Assembly: GCF_018336975.1 (NCBI RefSeq)
Contig: NZ_CP025572.1
Location: 215,496 to 279,495, forward strand
Direction: 5' to 3'
DNA: 64,000 bases
Source of the DNA: Marinomonas sp. CT5
Lineage (GTDB): Bacteria > Pseudomonadota > Gammaproteobacteria > Pseudomonadales > Marinomonadaceae
The first letter of the stretch is position 1, and each line of letters starts with the position of its first letter. Made by a program: the position numbers and the translations under genes. Under the pieces are notes generated by a model, which worked only from the letters and a program-made list of their open reading frames with translations, ran no database searches and was not told the origin of the DNA. This document shows, piece by piece, positions 25,567 to 34,890 of this stretch.

Positions 25567-26652
25567 TTAGTCGGCTAGTTGAGGATGAATGCTGTTGTAC
25601 ATAACGGCTTGATCACGACCATTATTTTTTGCGGTATAGAGTGCTTTGTCTGCTTGCTCAACGAGCTCTAAAAAATCATCGTGGTGAGAAAGGGATGATA
25701 CACCTACACTGACCGTGACTTTTCCCACCGATTTATAAGGTAAGTGACCTAAAGCGTGTTGAAACATAGAGCCGATGAAGGGCAAGGTATTAGTTTTTGG
25801 GTTAACTAATACTACGGCAAATTCTTCACCGCCCCATCGTGCAATAGTGTGTTTTTCAAAGTAGATAGTTCGAAGCCGTGAAGCCACTTCTACTAATATA
25901 CGATCTCCAATTGAGTGGCCGTGACGGTCGTTAATTTGCTTAAAATGGTCCACATCGATCAGTAGAATGGCAATATTATCATCATGGTTGAGCTGTCCTA
26001 ACCAAAGGTCCAAGCCTCTACGATTATAGATATCGGTTAAATAATCCCGCCCAGCTTCAAGTTCGTAACGCCGTAAGTCGCCAGTCACTTTGTTGATGTG
26101 TCGGCGAATACTCTTTCGATAGGGAAAAACAATATAGAGTAATAAACTTGCCGGGCCGAAGGTGCCGATTAGTTCATAGCCGCGGGGCGTTTGTAACTCG
26201 TCAGGGTGATGTAAAAGATAATAAATAATGGGGAGAGCAATAGACGCCCACATTAGCACCATATAATGAAGATATTGTTTGGGTAGCATGATAATGCCAA
26301 GCATAATGATTGCCATCACAAGCCCCGTAATTGGTGGGTACTCATCAATAAAACGCCATTCCATTTTCCAAGCCATGACTACGTAATAAATCGTTGAAGG
26401 CGAGAACGTCAAAATGAAAAAAATAATAAAAAAAACAATGATCTTGTTGATGTCTGTATGTGGGTTGTAGTGATAGTAGATCAATACAATAAGTAAAAGC
26501 GTCGCATCAAGAGCCGGTATGATGCTGTCTATGATATGCACACTAGGGTAGATGTAAAAGAAAGCAGCAAAGGCGAGACTAGTGAAAAACGAGGCAATGA
26601 GCAGCCGATAAACGGCTGAAACTGTAATTTTGGTTTCATCGTCATGTTTCAT
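25567..26652 (-). CDS. Membrane diguanylate cyclase (GGDEF), paralogue 1
   Basis: The protein has 361 residues. Six or so N-terminal membrane spans (about 12-185) are followed by a GGDEF domain with 'DYLTDIYNRRGL', 'DVDHFKQINDRHGH' and the active loop RWGGEEF. No RxxD inhibitory site is apparent. It should make c-di-GMP from GTP at the inner membrane. The membrane region shares features with the next gene (DEYPPITG, LHYMVLMW, HPDELQTPRG), so the two are tandem paralogues with a common, unnamed sensor domain. Confidence 0.9.
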   Translation of the reverse strand: MKHDDETKITVSAVYRLLIASFFTSLAFAAFFYIYPSVHIIDSIIPALDATLLLIVLIYYHYNPHTDINKIIVFFIIFFILTFSPSTIYYVVMAWKMEWRFIDEYPPITGLVMAIIMLGIIMLPKQYLHYMVLMWASIALPIIYYLLHHPDELQTPRGYELIGTFGPASLLLYIVFPYRKSIRRHINKVTGDLRRYELEAGRDYLTDIYNRRGLDLWLGQLNHDDNIAILLIDVDHFKQINDRHGHSIGDRILVEVASRLRTIYFEKHTIARWGGEEFAVVLVNPKTNTLPFIGSMFQHALGHLPYKSVGKVTVSVGVSSLSHHDDFLELVEQADKALYTAKNNGRDQAVMYNSIHPQLAD

Positions 26653-26814
26653 TGTATGGGTCTTTTATTTGCAACTGTAATGAAATAATAGACGGCCAAG
26701 TATGAATTTGCTGTTATCCCTTAGTTAATATATGTCTCTTTAATTAACTAGGTTGTAACAAATGACGGGTGTCCACGGTAAAATGTGAACAGAAAAAGGG
26801 CGAGCTTAAAGCGT

Positions 26815-27873
26815 TTATGGTTGGTTGTTTACTGCTTGATTTCGCCCTATTTGTTTTGCTCTGTACAAACTGTTATCCGCCTCTCTAATAATGTTGTCTA
26901 TGGCCGTGGACTCCACATTTAGACCCACTCCGATACTGCAGGTGACTTGCCCAACAATAGGAAAGTCGTATTCACGTATTGCCACTAGGCACTGGTTAGC
27001 AAGTTGCTCTACTTGGCTCGCTGGCAGGTCATGAATCAAAATAACAAACTCATCTCCTCCCCAGCGAGCTAAGCAGCCTTTTGAAGATACACAGTCTTCG
27101 AGCAAACGGGAGACTTGCTTGAGAATGGAATCTCCAACTTCATGCCCAAAGGTGTCATTGATGTGTTTGAAATGATCAATATCAATAATCAGTCCACTGA
27201 TATTGGGTTTGTCCCCTGCGTGTTTGGATAACCAGTAGATTAAGCCACGGCGGTTGCATGTTTTGGTTAGCTCATCGTGGTCGGCGAGTCGACGAGAGTG
27301 CTTTAAGTGGGCTTCTACTTTGGCAAATCGTATGATTATGTCGCGTTGATAGGACAACACGATAAAAAACAAGGCACCACCAGGACCAAAAAACACCATC
27401 ATTTCTCGGCCTCGCGCGGTACTCAGTTCGTTAGGGTGGGCGATGAGGTAGATAAGAATCGGTGCGCAAACACTACTCCACAAAACCACCATATAACGTA
27501 ACCAATTATTGGGCACCATCACAATGAGCACCGCCGTAGCGATCAAAATCACGCCGCTAATGGGTGGGAACTCGTCCACGAATACCCAATCATTTAACTC
27601 TGAACCAAGGGTGAAATACCAAGCTGGCGTCACAAAGCAGTAAACGGTGAGAAAAAATAAGGTTTTAACAGCCATTACTTGGCGGGCTTCGGGGTCTTTG
27701 CGGAAATAGAGCAACAGGATACCAATGAATAGGCCGCTACTAATCGGTATAAAATAGTCGATGAAATGGCCAGTGGGGAAAATGTAATTCGATACGCCAA
27801 CGCTAATACCAAATACACAATAGAGGAACAGTGCAATGGAGGTTGCTCTAATGGAAAATAACGATTGTTGCAT
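26815..27873 (-). CDS. Membrane diguanylate cyclase (GGDEF), paralogue 2
   Basis: This 352-residue protein has N-terminal membrane spans (about 10-190) then a GGDEF domain with 'DELTKTCNRRGLIYWL', 'DIDHFKHINDTFGHEVGD' and RWGGDEF. No RxxD inhibitory site is seen. The sensor part matches that of the neighbouring cyclase (DEFPPISG, LRYMVVLWSS, HPNELSTARG). A 162-base gap separates the two genes, so each may have its own promoter. Confidence 0.9.
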   Translation of the reverse strand: MQQSLFSIRATSIALFLYCVFGISVGVSNYIFPTGHFIDYFIPISSGLFIGILLLYFRKDPEARQVMAVKTLFFLTVYCFVTPAWYFTLGSELNDWVFVDEFPPISGVILIATAVLIVMVPNNWLRYMVVLWSSVCAPILIYLIAHPNELSTARGREMMVFFGPGGALFFIVLSYQRDIIIRFAKVEAHLKHSRRLADHDELTKTCNRRGLIYWLSKHAGDKPNISGLIIDIDHFKHINDTFGHEVGDSILKQVSRLLEDCVSSKGCLARWGGDEFVILIHDLPASQVEQLANQCLVAIREYDFPIVGQVTCSIGVGLNVESTAIDNIIREADNSLYRAKQIGRNQAVNNQP

Positions 27874-28123
27874 AGATAGATTCCTGCGCCCCTACGTTGT
27901 GATAAACAAGTTCATACTAAAGAGTATTATCTAAGTGTAGCTGCCGATTAGGAGATCTACGTCATGTATTCATCATAAGAGGCACACATGATGAAATTCC
28001 GAGGGTTTCAGGCATGGCTTAGGTGAGTTTTTTATGATTACGAATTGACCTTTCGAGGCGAATTGTAGAGCATAGGCACTACTTTTTTTATTCCACTCCT
28101 TTTAGACAACAATAGGTAGAAAC

Positions 28124-29086
28124 TTGGCTGTTTACACTTCCCTTTCGGACTCTGACATGCGCGCCTTAGTGGCCGATTATTATTTAGGTGAACTGGTTTC
28201 GTTCCAAGGTATTTCCGGTGGGGTAGAAAACACCAATTACTTTCTGATAACCACAACGGGCAAGTATGTGGTCACCTTGTTTGAAGAGTTTGATTTAGAC
28301 GAAGTACCGTACTTTTTGGACGTTGTCGCTCATTTGAAACACAAAGGCTTTAATGTACCCGCGGCACTCATCGATATTCATGGCGAACGACTACGTGAAG
28401 TGAATGGCCGTCCTACCATTATTGTGGACTGTTTCCCGGGGGGTGAGTTGAAGGGGACGGATGAAACCTCTTGTCGGTTGATGGGAGAAGCGCTGGCTAA
28501 GTTGCACATTGCGGGTGAAGATTTCCCTATTCATCGCGATAGTCACCGTGGTGTGGCGTGGTGGCACAAAACAAGCCAAGACATTGCTCACGAGCTAGAA
28601 CCAGAGCAAGCTACCTTGTTGTTATCGCAGATCGCTGAATTTGATGACTTTATTGCTCAGCACCCCGATCTGCCAAAAACCACTATCCACGGGGATTTGT
28701 TTTACAACAACACCTTGTTTGAAGGAAATAAACTGTCTGCCATTATCGACTTTTACAACGCCTGTCACTCTTGGGCGATGTACGATTTAGCGATCGTGGT
28801 GAACGATTGGTGTTCGGATATAAACACTGGCGAGCTGGATAACGCCAAATATAAAGCGTTGATAAAAGCCTATTTGCATGAACGTGAAGCCACAGAGGAA
28901 GAAATCATTGCGTGGCCTTATATGTTGAAAATAGCGGCGTTACGCTTTTGGTTGTCTCGCTTGGAAGCATGGCATGGCGCGAAACACGATCCTGAGCGTT
29001 TGGCTCAGCAGCATGATCCTTTAGAGTTTCAGCGCATTTTAGAAGCGCGTGTACGATACACGCCCAGTTTAGTTGCTTTCCAATAA
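28124..29086 (+). CDS. thrB: Homoserine kinase (ThrB2/type II)
   Basis: The 320-residue protein belongs to the aminoglycoside phosphotransferase-like homoserine kinases: 'LGELVSFQGISGGVENTNYF', 'YVVTLFEE', catalytic 'TIHGDLFYNNTLF' and 'IIDFYNACHSWAMYDLA'. It phosphorylates homoserine for threonine synthesis in the cytosol. The start is TTG (28124); AGGTAG lies just before it and the N terminus (AVYTSLSD) matches the family start. Its placement near polA and a zinc-uptake block matches related gammaproteobacteria. No leader peptide rich in Thr/Ile is seen. Confidence 0.93.
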   Translation: MAVYTSLSDSDMRALVADYYLGELVSFQGISGGVENTNYFLITTTGKYVVTLFEEFDLDEVPYFLDVVAHLKHKGFNVPAALIDIHGERLREVNGRPTIIVDCFPGGELKGTDETSCRLMGEALAKLHIAGEDFPIHRDSHRGVAWWHKTSQDIAHELEPEQATLLLSQIAEFDDFIAQHPDLPKTTIHGDLFYNNTLFEGNKLSAIIDFYNACHSWAMYDLAIVVNDWCSDINTGELDNAKYKALIKAYLHEREATEEEIIAWPYMLKIAALRFWLSRLEAWHGAKHDPERLAQQHDPLEFQRILEARVRYTPSLVAFQ

Positions 29087-29114
29087 AAGCACTGTTTATA
29101 AAGGTCACCGTATT

Positions 29115-29681
29115 ATGATGCGTTTTTTATTGTGTTTGTGCGTTACGGCGTTGTTCGCTGCAAAGGCCATGGCACATCCTCATGTTTGGGTAGACTCTCA
29201 GTATCGCGTCAAAGTGGACCAACCGAGTATCACCACCCTTGAAGCCACGTGGAGCTTGGATCTATTTACCTCTACCAGCTTGATCGCTGAATACGATGTG
29301 GACGGTGATGGTGAACTCAAAGGCCAAGAAAAGCTCGACATAATTGATGTATTAAAGAGCTTTGATAAATACGGCTTTTTTATCAAGATGAAGCAAGATG
29401 GCGCAGAGTTGGTCCCGAAAGATGTTCGCGTTATTGATGTTCGTATCCGTGATCAGATGTTGTGGATTCGTTTAAGTATCCAATTACCTAAAGCGGTGAA
29501 CCTAGAAACCTCAACGCTCAGTGTGGCCTTTGGTGATGATGAATTGTATTTTGCCATGGAGCCATTGGAAGAGGGCTTGGTACGATTATCCGGCGCCTTA
29601 GCCGAAATTTGCACGCCCGTGGAACGCGAAGCAACCGAAACATCGGTAGCGGTTTGGGTGGATTTGACCTGCAAACCCTAA
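29115..29681 (+). CDS. DUF1007-family periplasmic protein
   Basis: I chose the ATG at 29115 (188 residues) because it opens a signal peptide (MMRFLLCLCVTALFAAKAMA) followed at once by the family's HPHVWVD motif; the longer frame from 29073 overlaps thrB. A DVDGDGELKG segment resembles an EF-hand-like loop. DUF1007 proteins are periplasmic partners of NicO/RcnA-type metal transporters. Such a transporter is three genes downstream (31123), with a LysE and a MarC gene between. AAAGG precedes the start. Confidence 0.83.
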   Translation: MMRFLLCLCVTALFAAKAMAHPHVWVDSQYRVKVDQPSITTLEATWSLDLFTSTSLIAEYDVDGDGELKGQEKLDIIDVLKSFDKYGFFIKMKQDGAELVPKDVRVIDVRIRDQMLWIRLSIQLPKAVNLETSTLSVAFGDDELYFAMEPLEEGLVRLSGALAEICTPVEREATETSVAVWVDLTCKP

Positions 29682-29717
29682 GTTGTATTGTCGCTTAAAA
29701 AGTAAGAGGTTCGGCAC

Positions 29718-30353
29718 GTGTTAGAGCATTTTCAATGGTTACCTTTTTTGGCCGCTATCACTGTGCTGACCATGAGCCCTGGTGTGGATACTATTTTGGT
29801 GATGCGTAATGCGGCGTCAGGTGGTTGGCGTTTGGGCTTTCTCACCAGTTTGGGTATTTGCATGGGCTTGTTTGCTCATGCCACTGTATCGGCGCTGGGC
29901 TTGTCGGTTATTTTATTGGGTTCGGCTGGTTTGTTTACCGCGTTTAAGCTGGTGGGCGCCACCTATCTTGTGTACCTAGGCGTGCAAGCAATACGCAGTG
30001 CGATGAACCCTGTGGGAATGACGTTTAAAGAGTCAAAAAGCCCAAAGTCATTGACGGCGTGGGGCAGCTTTCGCCAAGGTATTTTGTCTAACGTATTGAA
30101 TCCAAAGCCCATTATTTTTTACATGGCATTTTTGCCGCAATTTATTGATCCAAGCCATTCTGCTTTGGTCCAATCCCTTTTTATGGCCTCACTTCACTTT
30201 ATCATAGCGATGGTGTGGCAAACGTTTCTTGCGCTTATGGTTCATAAAGCGCGAGTGTGGCTGGCGCGACCAAAAGTGGCGTTAGTCTTAGATGGCTTAA
30301 CGGGCGTATTGCTGTTGGGCTTTGGTGTAAAACTCGCATTAAGCCAACGCTGA
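29718..30353 (+). CDS. LysE/RhtB-family exporter
   Basis: This 211-residue protein has five or six membrane spans and the family motifs 'SPGVDTILVMRNAASGGWRLGF', 'GLFTAFKLVGATYLVYLG' and 'GILSNVLNPKPIIFYMAFLPQF'. Members export amino acids or derivatives. The start is GTG at 29718 with AAGAGG at 29704-29709. It lies 36 bases after the DUF1007 gene. Substrate unknown. Confidence 0.9.
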   Translation: MLEHFQWLPFLAAITVLTMSPGVDTILVMRNAASGGWRLGFLTSLGICMGLFAHATVSALGLSVILLGSAGLFTAFKLVGATYLVYLGVQAIRSAMNPVGMTFKESKSPKSLTAWGSFRQGILSNVLNPKPIIFYMAFLPQFIDPSHSALVQSLFMASLHFIIAMVWQTFLALMVHKARVWLARPKVALVLDGLTGVLLLGFGVKLALSQR

Positions 30354-30389
30354 TCGTGTGGCCGTGCGCTTTTCTGGTGATTCCTTTAA

Positions 30390-31010
30390 ATGAGTTTATT
30401 GATCTCGACTTGGATTAAGTTCTTCTTTCTTTTCGCGCCGTTTTTTGTGTTGTCGATGTTTCTTGCGTTAACCCGCGGTGAATCGTCTACTTCGCGTCGA
30501 CAGGTGGCGAATAAAGCCATTATTGCTTCTGTGGCGATATCTATTGTGTTGTTGTTTTTTGGTGGCAGCTTGTTTGCTGTGCTTGGCATCACGTTAGATT
30601 CATTCCGTATTGGTTCTGGTATTTTGCTGTTTTTATCTGCCTTGAGCTTGGTGCGTGATGGTACGCGAAATCATGCCGTAGGCATGCCGAGTGAAGAGCG
30701 CGATGATGTCTCTGTTGTACCCTTGGCAGTGCCGACCATTATTGGCCCTGCGACCATTGGTACGATTTTGGTTTACGGTGCAGAATTGCAAGGTTGGGAT
30801 TTGTTTATCGGCCTGTGCGGTTTGTTATTGGCATTAGGAACCTTGGCGATTATTTTGTATTCCGGTTCCTTGATTGAAAAAATGTTAGGTCGAACCGGTT
30901 TGAATGTTTTATCTAAGATTACCGGTTTGATATTGGCCGCGATGGCCGCACAAATCTTTATGAGCGGCGTGATGGGTTTTATTCAGCCTGTTACCGCGGC
31001 GGTGAGTTAA
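30390..31010 (+). CDS. MarC-family integral membrane protein
   Basis: The 206-residue protein has six membrane spans and the MarC-family layout: 'FFFLFAPFFVLSMFLALT' at the start, 'FRIGSGILLFLSAL', 'VPLAVPTIIGPATIGTILV' and a final 'KITGLILAAMAAQIFMSGVMGF'. The role of MarC proteins is unclear; a link to multiple antibiotic resistance was not upheld. It follows the LysE gene by 36 bases. The next gene has its own Zur-type operator. Confidence 0.87.
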   Translation: MSLLISTWIKFFFLFAPFFVLSMFLALTRGESSTSRRQVANKAIIASVAISIVLLFFGGSLFAVLGITLDSFRIGSGILLFLSALSLVRDGTRNHAVGMPSEERDDVSVVPLAVPTIIGPATIGTILVYGAELQGWDLFIGLCGLLLALGTLAIILYSGSLIEKMLGRTGLNVLSKITGLILAAMAAQIFMSGVMGFIQPVTAAVS

Positions 31011-31075
31011 AGACTTCCCCATAATTTTGGACAAAATGCGGCGTTTCAAGGCTTTGGCTTCTCCTTGAGTTTTAA

Positions 31076-31092
31076 TTGTTATACCATAACAA
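31076..31092. promoter_or_regulatory. Candidate Zur box
   Basis: TTGTTATACCATAACAA is a palindrome with 7-base arms (TTGTTAT / ATAACAA) around ACC. It matches the gammaproteobacterial Zur pattern (TGTTATA..TATAACA) with changes only in the centre. It lies 31 bases before the nicO start, ahead of zur itself and znuCB, where a Zur site is expected. Confidence 0.72.
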
Positions 31093-31122
31093 AATTAAAA
31101 TCAACCTCGGTGAGAGCCAATT

Positions 31123-32085
31123 ATGGCAAAGAACGTCGCTTTTATCTTTCTCTCTTTTTTATGCCTCAATTCGCCTCTTTATGCCGCGATGGATCTGGCT
31201 GTTTATCAAGATTTTATTCAATGGATTATTTCCCAACAGGCTACTTTTCATCGTGAGTTGGTGTCTTTAGTTCGTTCTATTAGCAAGGGTGGCAGCCCGA
31301 TTTTGCTGTGGGGATTAATTTCTACCAGTTTCTTTTACGGTGTGTTTCATGCCGCAGGGCCAGGCCATGGTAAAGCGGTTATTTCTGCCTATATGTTAGC
31401 GAGTAAAGCGCCATTGCGTCGTGGTATTGGTTTGGCCTTTTTGTGTGCTGGTGTTCAGGCGGTGATGGCCGTATTGGTGATCGTGGTTCTGAGCCAAGTA
31501 TTTTCATTGGCTGGTAAAGCCATGCAAATCAGCCGATTTTTTGAGGTGGCGAGCTTTGCCGCCGTTGGCTTGATCGGTGTGTGGATTCTTATACGTTTAT
31601 TACGCGGCCAGTCTGGTTGTGGTCATGATCACTCAAATGATCATCTTGAGGGGCATGTGGCTCACGATCATTCGCATCATGACCCTTCCCACGATCATGG
31701 GCATTCTCACGATCACGCTTGCTGTTCCCATCACGCCGATGAAGTGAAAACCGCTCGTCGTAGTATTTGGGCTATGGTGGCGGCGGTGGGGATTCGTCCT
31801 TGTACCGGGGCGATTTTGGTTTTGTTATTTTCTTTGAGTACGGGCATTTTTGTCTGGGGCTTGGTCGCAACATTTGCTATGGCATTAGGTACGGCGATTA
31901 CGGTCGGGGCTTTGGCGGGCGTCAGTGTTTTTGTTCGTGATACGGGTTTTGCGTTAAGTAGTGAGCATCGTGTTTGGCGACAAAGAGTGTCCCGCGCCTT
32001 TGGTTTTATCGCCGCTTTCGCTTTGATTATCATCAGTAGCTCCATGATTTGGAGTTACGTTAGCAATGCAGGAAGGGCTTTCTAA
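31123..32085 (+). CDS. NicO/RcnA-like metal transporter with His-rich loop
   Basis: The 320-residue protein has an N-terminal signal-like span, then membrane spans with the family motif 'HAAGPGHGKAVISAYMLA'. A His/Asp/Cys-rich cytoplasmic loop follows (about 165-205: GHDHS, HDHSHHDPSHDHGHSHDHA), then 'IRPCTGAILVLLFSLSTGIF'. NicO/RcnA proteins move Ni, Co and perhaps Zn. It is the first gene after a Zur-type box and overlaps zur by one base, so it is probably zinc-regulated. The usual DUF1007 partner is at 29115. Confidence 0.88.
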   Translation: MAKNVAFIFLSFLCLNSPLYAAMDLAVYQDFIQWIISQQATFHRELVSLVRSISKGGSPILLWGLISTSFFYGVFHAAGPGHGKAVISAYMLASKAPLRRGIGLAFLCAGVQAVMAVLVIVVLSQVFSLAGKAMQISRFFEVASFAAVGLIGVWILIRLLRGQSGCGHDHSNDHLEGHVAHDHSHHDPSHDHGHSHDHACCSHHADEVKTARRSIWAMVAAVGIRPCTGAILVLLFSLSTGIFVWGLVATFAMALGTAITVGALAGVSVFVRDTGFALSSEHRVWRQRVSRAFGFIAAFALIIISSSMIWSYVSNAGRAF

Positions 32086-32597
32086 TGAAACATGAAGAGT
32101 CACATCAACATTCTCATCAACACAGTCACCATAATCATAACGACTGTATTGATACAGCGTTAGAAACCGCGGAAACCTTATGTGCCGAGCAAGGCCAACG
32201 ATTAACCAAAGTGCGTCGACGCGCCTTGGAATTAATTTGGGAAAGTCATCGTCCGCTGGGGGCGTATCAGTTATTAGCTAAGTTGGCAGAAGAGGGTTTT
32301 AACTCGGCTCCACCCACGGTGTATCGTGCTTTGGACTTTTTGTTAAGTGCGGGGCTGATTCACAAAGTAGAATCCATGAATGCCTACCTTGGCTGCGCCC
32401 ATGCGGATAAAGCCCATAAAGGCTATTTTTTGATTTGTGACGAATGCCACAATGTCATGGAATTTGATTACCAAGACATTCATTCAGCCTTGGTTGAAAA
32501 AGCGGCGCATCAAGGTTTTGAGTTGCGCGCTGAAACCATTGAACTTACAGGGTTATGCGCTAAATGCAAAGCGAAATCCGCAGGAGAAAGTGCGTGA
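32085..32597 (+). CDS. zur: Zinc uptake regulator Zur (Fur family)
   Basis: The 170-residue Fur-family protein has a winged helix ('[28 protein letters not shown]', '[23 protein letters not shown]') and a metal-binding C-terminal half with 'CDECHNV' and 'GLCAKC', cysteines that hold the structural zinc. The N terminus has an unusual run rich in His ([14 protein letters not shown]). Its ATG overlaps the nicO TAA, and its TGA overlaps the znuC GTG. It should repress the operon when zinc is ample. Confidence 0.92.
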   Translation: MKHEESHQHSHQHSHHNHNDCIDTALETAETLCAEQGQRLTKVRRRALELIWESHRPLGAYQLLAKLAEEGFNSAPPTVYRALDFLLSAGLIHKVESMNAYLGCAHADKAHKGYFLICDECHNVMEFDYQDIHSALVEKAAHQGFELRAETIELTGLCAKCKAKSAGESA

Positions 32598-33370
32598 GTA
32601 AACGACTGGTCGCTTTTGACAAAATTGGTATTTCATTCGACGACAGAGTGTTGCTCGAAAACATTGATATGACGATCAGTGAAGGGGAAATTGTTACCCT
32701 GATTGGTCCAAACGGTAGCGGAAAAAGTACCTTAATTCGTACCTTGTTAGGCTTGCAAGACGCCACGTCTGGCGAGATCGTAAGACACAAAACCTTGCGC
32801 ATTGGTTACATGCCACAAAAGCTGCATATCGATCCCACTTTGCCGCTCACGGTAAAGCACTTCCTTGCTTTGGTGCGCGGAGTCGATAAACAGCAAATTT
32901 TACCTACTTTGGAAAAACTGGGCATTGGTCATCTGCTTCAGTCTCAGGTTCATGTGTTGTCTGGTGGGGAAACGCAGCGTGTGTTATTGGCTCGTGCTTT
33001 GTTGAATCGGCCGAATTTATTGGTGCTTGATGAGCCTGTGCAAGGGGTGGATGTGAATGGTCAGGTGGAGCTTTATAATCTGATTGAAAGCATCCGTAAT
33101 GAGCTAAATTGCGGGGTTTTGATGGTTTCCCATGACTTGCATTTGGTGATGGCGAAAACCGATACCGTGGTGTGTATCAATCAACATGTTTGCTGTTCGG
33201 GCAGTCCGCAGCATGTTACGGGTCACCCCGCTTACCAAGCTTTGTTCGGTGTACCGGGAGCCGATGAGTCCATCGCGATTTATGCTCATCAACATGATCA
33301 TGTGCATGATGAACATGGCAGTATTTTATCCGAAGATGGCGATGCTCACGCCCATTGTAATCATCATTAA
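32594..33370 (+). CDS. znuC: Zinc ABC transporter ATP-binding protein ZnuC
   Basis: The protein has about 258 residues from the GTG at 32594; CAGGAG lies upstream, and the longer frame runs inside zur. It has Walker A 'GPNGSGKST', the Q-loop 'YMPQKL', signature 'LSGGETQRV' and Walker B 'LLVLDEP'. It powers ZnuB for zinc uptake. The C-terminal tail is rich in His ([10 protein letters not shown], then HAHCNHH), as seen in some zinc ABC ATPases. It overlaps zur by 4 bases. Confidence 0.93.
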   Translation: MSKRLVAFDKIGISFDDRVLLENIDMTISEGEIVTLIGPNGSGKSTLIRTLLGLQDATSGEIVRHKTLRIGYMPQKLHIDPTLPLTVKHFLALVRGVDKQQILPTLEKLGIGHLLQSQVHVLSGGETQRVLLARALLNRPNLLVLDEPVQGVDVNGQVELYNLIESIRNELNCGVLMVSHDLHLVMAKTDTVVCINQHVCCSGSPQHVTGHPAYQALFGVPGADESIAIYAHQHDHVHDEHGSILSEDGDAHAHCNHH

Positions 33371-33408
33371 TATCACCCCAGTTAGCCGATTTTGGAGTTT
33401 GTAATAGC

Positions 33409-34203
33409 ATGTTAGATCTTTTGCTCAGAGCCTTGTTAGGTGGATTGGGTGTGGCGTCTGTCGCAGGGCCGTTAGGTGCATTTGTTGTCTGGCGACGCAT
33501 GGCCTATTTTGGTGATACCTTGGCACATTCCGCTTTGCTGGGTGTGGCACTGGGTTTTTTATTAAACATTAATTTGAATCTGGCGATTATTGTTTTGTGT
33601 GTCGGGCTGGCCTTGGTGCTGGTGACGCTGCAAAAGAAACACATTATTGCTACGGACACATTATTGGGGATCTTGGCGCATTCTGCCTTGTCACTTGGTT
33701 TGGTTGCCGTTAGCTTCCTCGATAATATTCGCATTGATTTAATGGCCTATTTGTTTGGTGATTTGCTCGCCATTAGCCAAACCGATGTGTATTGGATTTA
33801 TGGCGGTGGCTTGGCCGTTATTCTGTTATTAGTGACTTTTTGGAAGCCTTTGCTGGCGGTCACGGTCAACGAAGAGTTGGCAAAGGTGGAAGGCTACCCT
33901 GTTGAAGCCATTCGCCTATTGTTGATGTTGCTGGTGGCTCTGGTGATTGCCGTGGCGATGAAAATTGTCGGTGTGCTGTTAATTACTTCCTTGATGATTA
34001 TTCCGGCGGCAACCGCACGTAAGTTATCTAAGACGCCTGTGCAAATGGCCTCATTTGCTAGTTTGATTGGCTGTTTATCTGTCTGCGGTGGTTTGTGGGC
34101 CTCCTATCGTTGGGATACGCCAACGGGGCCAAGTGTCGTAGTGTGCGCTGCCATGCTGTTCTTGATTGCTTATACTTTCCCATTTAAACGTTTGCGCCAA
34201 TGA
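33409..34203 (+). CDS. znuB: Zinc ABC transporter permease ZnuB
   Basis: The 264-residue permease of the ABC-3 family has about eight spans and conserved 'GPLGAFVVWRRMAYFGDTLAHSALLGVALG', 'EGYPVEAIRLLLMLLVAL' and 'LLITSLMIIPAATAR' segments. It forms the channel with ZnuC. No znuA binding-protein gene is near, so ZnuA must be encoded elsewhere. Its TGA overlaps the start of the heme-oxygenase gene. Confidence 0.93.
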   Translation: MLDLLLRALLGGLGVASVAGPLGAFVVWRRMAYFGDTLAHSALLGVALGFLLNINLNLAIIVLCVGLALVLVTLQKKHIIATDTLLGILAHSALSLGLVAVSFLDNIRIDLMAYLFGDLLAISQTDVYWIYGGGLAVILLLVTFWKPLLAVTVNEELAKVEGYPVEAIRLLLMLLVALVIAVAMKIVGVLLITSLMIIPAATARKLSKTPVQMASFASLIGCLSVCGGLWASYRWDTPTGPSVVVCAAMLFLIAYTFPFKRLRQ

Positions 34204-34781
34204 TGAAAGAAGGTATCGACACGTTAACCTTTGCTAAACGCCTGAAATACGCGACCCGAGTGAATCACGACAGTGTCGATAGCTTGGTGATGCAGGCCGA
34301 GCCATTTGCAAATGCCGACCGTTATGGGCAGTTTTTGCGGTTGCAGCATGTCTTCCATTTGTCCATGGCCCCTTTGTATCAACAAGCCAGCTTGCAGGCG
34401 TTGTTTCCTGGCTTGGCTCAGTTAGGCAATGTCGCTGCCGTTGAATCTGACTTAAGAAATTTAGGTCTAAGTACCGAGGTGGATACGGAGCTATTAGCCA
34501 GCATTACAAACGCTTATCAAGCGATTGGTTGGTTATACTGCTGTGAAGGTTCCAATATGGGGGCGGCGTTTCTATACAAAGAAACGCAAAAGCTGCAATT
34601 TGATGCGGGTCATGGGGCAAAACACCTTGCTGCCCATCCGGAAGGTCGAGCCGCCCATTGGCGTAATTTTGTGGCACAACTAGACGCACTAACGCTGACG
34701 CAAGAGCAAGAAGCCTTGGCAATACAAGGTGCCAAAGAGGCATTCGCCTTTTATAAAAAAACGCTGACTCACTTCTTTTAA
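34200..34781 (+). CDS. Biliverdin-producing heme oxygenase-like protein
   Basis: This 193-residue protein fits the bacterial heme-oxygenase fold. 'RLKYATRVNHDSVDSLVM' puts His23 at the proximal heme-ligand position, and 'GWLYCCEGSNMGAAFLY' supplies the distal-helix GxxxG. These enzymes open heme to biliverdin, CO and iron. Its start (ATGATG) overlaps the znuB stop, so it is translationally coupled to the zinc operon and probably under Zur. No bacteriophytochrome gene is in the window. Heme oxygenase in a zinc operon is uncommon. Confidence 0.78.
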   Translation: MMKEGIDTLTFAKRLKYATRVNHDSVDSLVMQAEPFANADRYGQFLRLQHVFHLSMAPLYQQASLQALFPGLAQLGNVAAVESDLRNLGLSTEVDTELLASITNAYQAIGWLYCCEGSNMGAAFLYKETQKLQFDAGHGAKHLAAHPEGRAAHWRNFVAQLDALTLTQEQEALAIQGAKEAFAFYKKTLTHFF

Positions 34782-34890
34782 CTTTCTTGTTGGGGATCTA
34801 ATAGGTGAGCACGTTTTAGCGTGTCATTATGGACTATTTAAGCCTTAATCTGAAAAAACTGGTTTTTTTTCAATAGAGTTTAATTACTTG

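Noticed and set aside
27988..28026. A 12-residue open frame upstream of thrB as an attenuator leader peptide
   Set aside because: It has no Thr or Ile codons and no terminator/antiterminator pair was seen.
31600..31745. CAT/CAC/GAT-rich stretch in the nicO gene considered as a DNA repeat
   Set aside because: It is the codon pattern of a His/Asp-rich loop kept in frame, not a nucleotide repeat array.
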